A stretch of DNA of 34,659 nt from Chondrus crispus. Its lineage: Eukaryota; Rhodophyta; Florideophyceae; Gigartinales; Gigartinaceae. The stretch lies in the NCBI RefSeq assembly GCF_000350225.1, contig NW_005179274.1, forward strand, positions 47,302 to 81,960, written 5' to 3'. Positions within the stretch are counted from its first letter, which is position 1. Each line of letters begins with the position of its first letter. Positions 18,150 to 26,769 of the stretch are shown piece by piece. The position numbers were made by a program, and so were the translations under genes. Below the pieces are notes generated by a model, which was not told the DNA's origin, made no database searches, and saw only the letters and a program-made list of their open reading frames with translations.

Positions 18150-21100
18150 ATGGGGCGTCAAAGCAACAGTCGTTGGGTTCTTAAAAAACGCGGACCTTAT
18201 GCAAAGCGTTCCGAAGATGTTGCATCACAAGGGACTACTTCGGATGGGCACGCACTATCTTCTTCTGAACCTCAGCTTGAAAGAAATCGAAAAAGAGCAA
18301 GGCCATGTAGGCAACTGTCTACAAAGCCAGCTAAACGTCCAGGAGATGGGTTCATGTTACTAGACGGTCAGTCAGAATCCTACGCTTCCCTTTTGAAAGA
18401 CGGGCTTTTAAGCGACCTCCAAGAATACCAAGGCGTCATGCATGACGGTGTGGAGGCACTTCCATCAAGTCCTCACCCCGAACGAAATAACACGATCCGT
18501 TGTGAAGAAAGCGAAGGAATTTCTGGATTAGACATTGGATTGAGCGTTGAGCAGGACAATGCCTACGAAGCTGAGGAGTCTGAGGAGCTGATAGACAGCA
18601 TGTTCGAAAGCGCTTCTGGTGGAATTCGATTGACCTGGACAAATATTGCATCACTGATAACAGCAACTGGGAGCACGCGTCTCAGCGAGACTGCGTATCA
18701 GACACTTGCCAACTTTAGGAACTGGAGACCGAATGAAAGGCAGCTCACTCTCAAACTGCCAAGTACATCTACTCTGAAGAGACGTGTTCGTCCATTTGCG
18801 AAATCCAACTTCTTCGTTCCTTGTCATGTAGAAATGTTTACTGTGGATTTGTCGAAGTCTGGGTCGAAGGCTGGCGTTGGAAAGTATACCTCACAGGACA
18901 GCGCTCCGACCATGATTGTAAGACCGAGCAACTGGGCAAAACTTGACTTTTCGACAGCAAAATTGCGGGAGATGGTGCAAGGAAGACGGCATGATATGGG
19001 ACCGTCAATCGAGATACCGAGGTTCTCGGATATTGACGACACTCCAATAATCAAGGATAGGGCTGGGAGTCTATCTGTTTATCGGATTCCAACCGAAGAT
19101 GGTGTGACAGTGAAACTGCGAAAAGGGCTCCTTCTTAACATTACGTTCGAAACAAGTGACGCGGTGAAGGGCAGATTGATGCAAGCCCAGTTTGCAGTAA
19201 CGTCCTCAACGAACATGAGATTTGATGCAGTTGTATCTTCCTTCTTTGTTTACGATGAGCCAAACTGGACAGCACCGCAGGCGGAGTCCAATTCAAAGCG
19301 TACCAAAAGGATGAAGATAAAGAGACCAGAATCTCGGGCATTCCTTCCCAGTGACATGGTCGTCGAACTTGCACTCCCAGGACAGATAGACGCCGAATAT
19401 TCGGAAGAACCAACGCAAACACCCTTCCTTGTGTATACGATGTGGAGAAGACAGAACTGTGATGACGACCACGCCACCAGCTTGGTTGTATCTTCTGAAA
19501 GAAATGTTTCGAATCTCACTGGCACGAATAGGGGCGTTTACAACCAGATGTTTGACAAAACCGTAGTGAAACGAGTATCTGCCGATGATAATCCAATGGA
19601 CAAGGGTCATCGCGTCGATGCGGAAAGCAGTGGACGTTTGGAAGATGGAAGAAAGTACGTTGTGTATAGAATGTTTCTGTACTCTGATGGATTTACGCCG
19701 TACATTGGAAAGAAAGGAAGCATGGGTGGTGTATAAATGCTGCCAATAGGTATGGCTCCGGAGAACCGCAATGGAGCAGGAGCCATCAGACCTATCGGGC
19801 TAACTCCTCCAGGGGTATCTACAAACGAGGTACTGGCGGCAGTTATTGATGATATCATTGAGGGGACAGAAAAGGGATTTGAGATGATCACTGCAAAAGG
19901 AGAGAAGGTTGTTCTTTTTCTCGATGTTGTCGGGTACGTTGGAGACTATCCTGCAGTGTCCCACACTTTGGACCTACTAGGGCACTGCTCCAATGTTCTA
20001 TGTCAATTATGCAGCTATGGTAGGTACGACAAGTCTGGATTTCAAGGAAGCAAGTATTGTTACACAACCCGCATCCATTCCGACCATCCATCTTTCGCGA
20101 GAGATGAGAACTGGGCTACTGCATTGAGGAGATCCAAGTTATCCAGGGAAGAGTTGAAAGCCCTCGGAATGGATGACGCAGATACGTTTGAGACAAGTCT
20201 GCAGGCACTTCATCAACTCTCTGAGAAACTGCGACAAGTTCGCGCTCGTGTGCCTCGTGTACTCGGCAGTAGCAAACCGGTTGTTCCTTCTGTTTTCGAT
20301 TCGTATCGCTCATGCGTTGTGGCTCCCGATCATCTTTTCCTCGGGATTGGTCGCGACATCATGAATCTCTGTATAACACTGCTACTAAAAGATGTACGCA
20401 AAGATGCCGAGGCAATTGCCAAGATGGCTTTGAAGGATGGCTATCTCATATATCAGGAGAGCCTAATCAACCATGACAAGCATGTGCTACATTCAATGAC
20501 AATATCGTCTATGTACTGCCTGCTCTTAGTAGCACTACGGGCGATGAAGAGTGCTTGGTACGTGAACAAAATCACAGGCGAGAGAGAGAGCGGAAACTGT
20601 GCTACTATCGATGAAGCTCTCGACCTCCTCGACCTGTTTTCCTCTCTCGTGAGCAGAACGCAGTACTTTCCGGACTCAAGGATAGATGGTAAGAGGTCAT
20701 TAGACACACACAATGAAGAAGGAGGAACCAAGAGACTTCTGGAGATTCGTAATATGGCACTTCGTTACCTATCTCGAGTAGATAAGCTGTGTGGCACAAA
20801 CAGCTTTGCCTCCACTCATTTGGACAAACCAAACCTTCACAGACTGTTGGAGTTCTTCACACATACATTGCCACTGTTCGGTAGTGTAAGACATGTACAA
20901 GAGTTGTTGTTTGAAAGCGCTCATCAGCCATTGAAGAGGGGGATGGCTCAATCCAATATGAAAAACTCACAATTACAGGCTATGGAACATCGTCTTGCCA
21001 ACGACTGGAAGACTGGTCTGGCAATTGAAACTGAAGGCATTGACACTAGTGAGAACGGCTGGAGCTTTGAGACAGCGAAGTCTGTTTTAAATCTCTTGGG

Positions 21101-21956
21101 CTACGACAGTTCTGGGCTTCAGGATGCGGGAAGATTTCTACAAAAGCTTCAGGACTGCTTCCCAACTCCTGTTCTGCAGAACCTTCGATTACATCGGAAA
21201 GGACTCTTATCGTCGTCTCTTAGTAGGAAGGACTGGCGCGTAGACAATTCAGTAATTATGAACCTCGGAAACACTGCAGACGGAGGTCAACATTCGGAAA
21301 TGTTCCAATCAACTGACCTTGCATTTCTGTTGAAAGCAAGGGAGTTTTTAGAGCATGTATGGAAACAAAAGCTACGTCTTAGAAGTGGCCGGGCGGACCA
21401 TGGAAATTCCGTAACCGTACAGATATATGGAACTGCGAAGTGGTGCAAAATAACAGACGGATGAAAGAGAGACCAGACATCTGTTTTGGCCACTATATCT
21501 TATGGGAGCGTGATTCAAGCCTTGCATTCTTCTGTAGTTTCGACCGCAGATCTTGATCTTACATGCACTCTTCATGAGAACAATGATTCTGAGCATGATG
21601 AAGACAGAAGGTTCTGGATGGTGCTAGCCGTAGTTCAAGTCCGGATTCTGGACGCTCGTGTGAAAGAAAGTCAAGAAACAACACGATATTGCGCAGTGAA
21701 GGAGTGCGAAGCCGAAAAAGATGGATACGGGGTGTTGATACAACAACGAAACGAAAGAAGAGTGCTGGTTGAGCTTGGAAGCTACGTTCGAAAGGCATTA
21801 GTTATGCACTACTGCGAGCAGGACAGCGCCGAAAGCGACGACCATATGTGTCTCATATGCACATCAAACTCAGCAGTACAACACAGGAGTCTCCCAGACG
21901 GTGGAATTTATCAAGTGTGGGGGCGAAAGGAAGGGTATCCGCCACGTCAGGCATAA
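18150..21956 (+). pseudogene. KDZ/Plavaka/Tnp2-like DNA transposase, one frame with two nonsense codons
   Basis: From ATG 18150 one frame of 1269 codons runs to TAA 21954-21956, broken only by TAA 19734-19736 and TGA 21462-21464. The N-terminus is basic (KKRGPYAKRS, RNRKRARPCR), then acidic. The middle carries a block typical of KDZ/CACTA-type transposases: LYSDGFTPYIGKKGSMGGV, the stop, then MLPIGM, then TPPGVSTNEV, VLFLDVVGYVGDYPA, LGHCSNVLCQLCSYGR. The C-terminus keeps KALVMHYC and a GYPPR end. Homologous KDZ proteins commonly have an aromatic residue where the TAA stands, so a Tyr codon to stop change is likely. I did not find terminal inverted repeats. Family membership rests on motif order and is fairly secure at the superfamily level only. 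Confidence 0.7.
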
Positions 21957-22275
21957 GTATATGTACGAAACAAGAACTCTGGTCTTTATTCAACAGTTTT
22001 TAGTACTACCACACAGCTCTGAATACTTTTATGCACTGACTATAAGCTCTGCGCCGGCCTCTATATCCGTAGTTGCGACATATAAACTGTATCGTTATCG
22101 CAAAAAAAATTCAGGTCTGCTACCTTTGTGGGCTTGTTGCAAGGGGGCACGTTAGGTATCCCCGCCTTTCGAAGTCCGTGTCCCTACACCTCTCTAGTTC
22201 CCGCAGCCAGTCTGATCCTTAACTTTTTCGTTTCCCTCACCATACACTCACTCTCCTTGTCAACCGGTGCACCGT
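21957..22275. other. 320-bp stretch without a recognisable gene
   Basis: AT-rich sequence after the transposase frame. An A8 run occurs near 22102. Nothing further is supported. Confidence 0.5.
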
Positions 22276-22503
22276 CATTGCTGTATAAAATTTGCAAAAT
22301 TTGGTGGCAAATTTTGCAGGATGGGAGCTGTGATCAGTGGCTACTGATCACAGGCCGGCAGGGGGTGTCGTCCGACATCGTCATTGCTGTATAAAATTTG
22401 CAAAATTTTGGTGCAAATTTTGAGAGTTAGGACCGGTGATCAGTGGGGAGCTGTGATCAGTGGCCACTGATCAGTGGCCACTGATCACAGGCCGGCAGGG
22501 GAT
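22276..22503. repeat. Two tandem units of a palindromic TATAAAATTTGC / GATCAGTGGCCACTGATC repeat
   Basis: Two units begin CATTGCTGTATAAAATTTGC about 106 bp apart. Each has a small stem (AAATTTGC...GCAAATTT) followed by copies of ATCAGTGGCCACTG arranged as palindromes. The second unit carries an extended palindrome of 36 bp near 22455-22490. A third copy lies at 30569-30669 in the same orientation, next to another truncated element. Confidence 0.85.
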
Positions 22504-22589
22504 TCAGGAGTAAGGAGTAGGATGGTTTTTGTACTTTAGGGATTCGCTGTGCTTCGGAGATTTAGAGGAGTGCGGGAGTAACTAGGATT

Positions 22590-23143
22590 AGGAGATTCGT
22601 GGGATCGGCTGTTGGAAACGTGATATTCCTGTTTCGGGTTCTCCAGGTACGAAAAGCGTCCGGGGAGAGCATGTTGTCCTTTGTCTGAAAACTGCGTCGA
22701 CCATCACTGGCAATGCCAGCCATGATAGCTCGCAATGTATAATTGTTAATTGCAAATCCCCGGGAGGCAGTATATTTAATGCGCTGTTTAATGATTTTGT
22801 CCTCGTCCGCTTTGATGACACGGGGAGCTCCGGGAAGGTTGTTGGCTGGGTCAAGAAGTCGGGACAGTTTGTCGTCGTCCTTGGTCTTGAGACATTTTTG
22901 TAATCGGTCTGCTGTCCCATGACTGATGACTGCGAGGCGAACCACATCCGCAACCTTTTTTCCCATCTTCAATAAATTTACAGCTGTCTGCCGTTTGTCT
23001 TTGGCCCTTGCGTCCCGTCTGTCCCTTGCTTGGCGCGCACTGCCTGACGACGCATTCCAATCAACATCGGAGGGGGCGTGAATTGTGCGTAACTGGAGGC
23101 CAATCCCGGGAGCAGGACGAGAGGGTGTTTGATCGTGGATCAA
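22590..23143 (-). pseudogene. Second pogo/Tigger-like transposase fragment (N-terminal half)
   Basis: The minus-strand frame 23143-22562 has no ATG at its upstream edge. It encodes a basic helix-turn-helix region (KRQTAVNLLKMGKKVADV) and then KYTASRGFAINNYTLRAIMAG and WRTRNRNITF. These match the same positions of the pogo-like copy at 1790-3788 (YAASRGFAAKKLDVKCLMAR and FRARNRNITY). Homology stops at about 22600, before the DDE domain, where the palindromic repeat region begins. It is a truncated relic of a related but distinct copy. The upstream part overlaps the 137-bp repeat, so the protein start is unknown. Confidence 0.8.
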
Positions 23144-23373
23144 TTACTACTGTTTGGCCTTTAACTGTGCTGTGTGACCGCCATTTTTTGGCCGGACGGG
23201 GAGAAGCGAGGAGGTAACATTTCGGGAAACTGGAGGCCTGTCTCGTGAACATGACGAGAAAGTGTTTGATCGTGGATCAAATACTACTGTTTGGCCTTTA
23301 ACGGTGTTGTGTGCCCGCTATTTTCTTTTTTGGCCGGACGGGGAGAGGCGCGGAGGTAACATTGCGGGAAACT
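23091..23373. repeat. Two tandem copies of a ~137-bp repeat with a TTGATC...GATCAA palindrome
   Basis: Units start AACTGG near 23091 and 23228, with a related edge near 23370. Both contain TTGATCGTGGATCAA (6-bp arms), TACTACTGTTTGGCCTTTAAC, TTTTTTGGCCGGACGGGGAG and GGAGGTAACATT. It lies upstream of the pogo-like fragment and could be its subterminal or promoter repeat. Confidence 0.85.
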
Positions 23374-23560
23374 GTAGACGGGGTGATCGCTTAGGCCCGG
23401 AGCGTTTCTCTGGAGTCTAGGGATGAACGACTGTACCCATTGTCCGCACTGGCAGCAACGAGAACTGAATCACCAAATTGGCCTTTTTTACCAAATAATG
23501 CTTTTTGGGAAGGGTATACCGCGCAGGCCTGCATGCGCAGGCAAGTTTCTTTGGTATGAG

Positions 23561-23885
23561 ATGTAATGGCTGTCGCGCGACAAGATTTACAAAAGCTGTA
23601 TGGCTGGCCAGCCATACTGGAACTAGATTAATTTTTGTTAATGTTTTAGAGGTTGATTCTAGTATGGGTGGCCACCCATACAGCTGTTGTAGATCTTGTC
23701 GCGCGACAAACACATCACACGTGTGGACCCAAATGCAATGTATTACACGGGTGGATCGATATGCAATGTTTTACACGTGGCGACCACAATGCAATGTATT
23801 ACACGTGGTGACCAAAACGCAATGTTTTACACGTGGCGACAAGCTGGTGGATGATGATTGGCCGATTATGATAGGGAATCGTATA
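23561..23885. repeat. Module A, copy 1 (138-bp hairpin plus 28-bp repeats)
   Basis: It is nearly identical to 29047-29372. It holds a long imperfect inverted repeat (23571-23708) with ends TGTCGCGCGACAAGAT / ATCTTGTCGCGCGACA. After this come four 28-bp repeats (23718-23829, plus a partial) starting CACGTGT, CACGGGT or CACGTGG. The segment ends GAATCGTATAC. No coding capacity. Confidence 0.93.
23718..23840. repeat. 28-bp tandem repeats with CACGTG and ATGCAATGT
   Basis: Units at 23718, 23746, 23774 and 23802, then a partial unit. Ends alternate TATTA and TTTTA, giving a 56-bp higher-order period. Copies in module A copy 2 start at 29204. There are no unique spacers, so this is not a CRISPR. 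Confidence 0.9.
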
Positions 23886-23889
23886 CTGC

Positions 23890-24008
23890 GTACTGAACCA
23901 TGCCGGATGATACACGTGTGAGCTTATGATAACCTGTGCCAGAGGGCGAGCCATAGCACTATATAGAGGGAAGCACTACTAAAGTAGGCACTATTGAGCG
24001 ACCCCCCC
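23890..24008 (+). repeat. Module B, copy 1, with TATA-like box
   Basis: From GTACTGAACCATGCCGG to the C-run at 24008, it is nearly identical to 28925-29040. TATATAG at 23960-23966 is about 330 bp upstream of the CPBP gene start and in the right orientation, so it might supply a promoter. That role is a guess. Confidence 0.9.
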
Positions 24009-24296
24009 TGCAAACGGTCCGTTCTGCCCAGAGAAACCCCCCCTACTTCGCCTGTATACACTGTAAGTTTGCAACGTGTACGGATGTTCACACACACGAA
24101 CACGTGCAAGGCCCAGCAAGAGTACCTTCCTAGTAAACCTTTTAGAAACGCAAAAATCGCAGCGAGCAACGACAAAGTGCTCAAGGCAACCCTGCTTTCT
24201 ACAAGAGCGTTTTCCGGCTACCGCAGAGACAATTGAAACAGCTTCAACCGTGTTCTACCTCGCTGTTCGGGTAGAATCTTCGTTCCATCCTTCAGC

Positions 24297-25279
24297 ATGG
24301 AGCCAATGACTGACCGCGGCTTTCCAAAAATGCCAGAACCAGGCGGCCGAGCCCATACTTTGGAGTCCTCAGCCTCGATGTGCTGGACTCTTTTATTCCT
24401 GGCTTACTCTTCTTCGACATTTGTCAACGAATTTGGACATAGATGGCAAGCAGCTTGGACGGTGCTATTAGTTATGGTTCCAGTGTGCCTCGCCGGTGCA
24501 CCCAACATCATGGACGGTCGCCGTCGCGCAGTCCCTATATTGGCAATTTACATAGCGTATATCCTCATCCCGTCACTGCTTCAGCTCACAAAGCCAGACG
24601 ACCACCCATCGCTTCGCTCCGAAATGGCCGACCTGATTACCGTTCTTTGCATCTGGCTTCCACTGGAATTTAAGCTGTTGTCATCGGACATATCACCGAC
24701 TGGAAAGGTTACAGCCTGGGGCTTGTTCACCGCAGCTTTGACAGTCGTGAACTGCTTCACAATTCTACGCCCTTTTCAAAGCTGGCCCACGCTCGTGACT
24801 TGGGCTACACTTTCAAGGTAACCCCAGTCGATGTGCTGATAGCGCTAGCCGTGGGTGCTGCCTCTGATCTCATCACCGTTCCACTTGCCGCCCTAACCCG
24901 GTTTGCTGACGTCAAGACGCCACCTCGTTTAGACGCGGCCAAAGAAGCCGCCACTTTCCTAGGCATATTCATGAACGGCGTTACCGAGGAGCTTATATTT
25001 AGGGGTATGATTCAGAATATGTTGGAGCAACGCCTAGGCCACGGGTCCATATCTGCACTACTCATCGCGTCTGGTGCCTTCGGCATTGCACACTTAGGGA
25101 AATCAAAACTTGGATATGACCCGCCAAACGTTCGATACATGGCCTCCGCCTGTGTCACCGGTGTTGCGTGTGGGTTCGTATGGCGACAAACAGGAAAAGT
25201 CACAGCATCCGCGCTGATGCAGGCCACGTCGAATTACATTATGTGGCGCGTCGCGCTAAGCAAAAAAGTTGGCCAGTAG
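24297..25279 (+). CDS. CPBP-family (CAAX/Rce1-like) intramembrane metalloprotease, frameshifted
   Basis: The ATG at 24297 opens a membrane protein frame with several hydrophobic helices (TLLFLAYSSS, WTVLLVMVPVCLAG, VPILAIYIAYILIPSLL, GLFTAALTVVNCFTIL). This frame runs out near 24820. The family core lies in another frame, open to TAG at 25277-25279: GVTEELIFRG (the EExxxR active-site motif), FGIAHL (second motif His) and SALMQATSNY in the last helix. Continuity of topology suggests a single-base frameshift or sequencing error at about 24740-24800 near ILRPF, though a small intron is possible. In the fourth motif the family's usual His before the Asn is Gln here. CPBP proteins cleave or act on membrane substrates in many organelles and bacteria. 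It is the best candidate for a host gene in the window. It is convergent with the minus-strand gene that follows, 82 bp away. Confidence 0.72.
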
Positions 25280-25361
25280 ATAGCGTTTTTTCGCAGCCAG
25301 AGTCCCTGTATAGCACTTGACAATGATTTCCACTCTTAAACTCACTGAGCACACTCTAATG

Positions 25362-26087
25362 CTAGTCTAGTTCGTCCCACAGGTCATCGTGCTTGTCAAT
25401 ATCGACCCATTCTCGGGTAGGGTTTTTCGTGTAGAGCGTGGCATTGAATTGTCCAGGTCGCCCATATGTCTCTCCATTAGCACCTTCGAAGCGAAACGGG
25501 TTACTTGACATGAGCACGCAGTTTGACTCCTCGCCGGGAAAAGCCGGAACAGAGATTCCCTTTTCCAAAAAGTAGCTTTGAGGAAGATGTCGACCAGCTA
25601 TAAAGTGGTAGCCCCCGGCAAACACCTTTGATCCAAGCTTTGGTGCTCCTAAAGACACTAGCACTTCGGGTTTGATAAACGAATTACAGCGGCTTGCAAT
25701 CCAATTAAGCCGTTTAAACCTGAGCCGCAAGCAATAAACACATCTGATATTTCTTCTGAACCATAGCATTGTTGTAATGCATCACAAAATCTACTTGCAC
25801 AGGTTCTAGCCATAACCACAACGTCCCCACCTGAGTATGTAATAGCATCATTAATGGCTTGATTTGCCAATTCCGGGGAAATATGAGTCTGCCGGGGTTT
25901 GGAGTTATCTCCTTGCTTACTGCTTTTGTCCACTTCCATTTGCATCGATATTCTGCCTTGCGACCTTCTGTGTCCTGCGACTCTGAAGTGCTTGGCACGG
26001 GCTCTCTTGGAGTTGCACAGAAATGCGTGAATTCATGGGTCTCGCCAATGCGCTCGAGACTTCAAACGCTGTCTTCTGAGAAGCCAT
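25362..26087 (-). pseudogene. YjeF_N-like (NAD(P)HX epimerase / EDC3-type Rossmann domain) gene, frameshifted
   Basis: An ATG at 26087 begins a short frame that stops near 25920. A second frame, 25945-25658, reads THISPELANQAINDAI, MARTCASRFCDAL, then DVFIACGSGLNGLIGLQAA. A third frame, to 25362, continues with NPEVLVSLG-type sequence, AGGYHFIAGRHLPQSYF and an acidic end KHDDLWDELD. Placed end to end, the order (an N-terminal helix pair, a beta strand and a glycine loop, then a second strand and RHL) resembles YjeF_N. The epimerase loop (N-N-G-G-D-G) is replaced by GSGLNGLIG, which is closer to the non-catalytic EDC3 branch. A frameshift near 25678 is required, and probably one near 25940. 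Introns are an alternative. Assignment is tentative. Confidence 0.42.
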
Positions 26088-26769
26088 GATTACACACGGA
26101 GGGAATTCTTCTAATGCGACCAGCCTGGCCTATTCCCGAAACGATTGATTGGAGGTGAGAATGATGCAAAGCAAGCAAAATGTATTCTCGAGTGCAGCCT
26201 TTCTAGGGTGACGCTTGAATGCTTCAAGACTCCAGTCTCACGAAGCCTCTATGACTGTTGTCTGACTGCTGTGCACGTCCTAAAGCAGGAAATCGAAAAT
26301 TGTGGCGGCAAGACGTACTTGAAGCTGGAGCCGAAAAGCTGTACTTGGTGTCCTCAACTGCTTGTGCTGCAATCTGCACTGATGTGTGCCCTGGGACTTT
26401 GCTTGGTCAATTTGAGGTCGTGGGATTACTCAAAACACCGGTCAATCTCAAAAGAATGAAAAAATTCAATTTCAATGCAACACCAACCATCTTCCGTAAT
26501 TTTTCAACGAGACGAAGCCCAGTTTTGTGAGATTGCTGTGTGTCTCAAGCAGTCTACCCAAGGCAATATCAGTTCTTTTGGGAAGCACACTTCAATATAG
26601 TTTGTATTCTATCAAAATTCCACTGCGCACTGCAATCGCTGATAGCGAAATAGGCAAGTGATCATTCAGTATCTTAGCAATAGTGCACGCAACCGTATTT
26701 GGAATAAAAAGCCATTCAATAGTATTGACCGTCATCACCACTCTTGTGTCCTTTCCATACCGTACCTAT
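26088..26769. other. 680-bp stretch, no gene recognised
   Basis: Plus-strand frames of about 90-100 codons overlap between 26145 and 26530, one containing GAEKLYLVSSTACAAICTD. The composition is not obviously random, but no family is recognised and no ATG starts them convincingly. It might be a second decayed gene. Confidence 0.35.

Noticed and set aside
1224..21464. An alternative genetic code, since many long frames have single in-frame stops
   Set aside because: All three stop codons occur (TAA 1224, TAG 7159, TGA 11488 and others), frames also carry indels, and the stops fall only in transposable elements. The uninterrupted frames (30670-32867, 33576-34659, 26770-28410) need no recoding.
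23718..23840. CRISPR array from 28-bp repeats
   Set aside because: Units are directly adjacent with no unique spacers, and the setting is eukaryotic repeat DNA.
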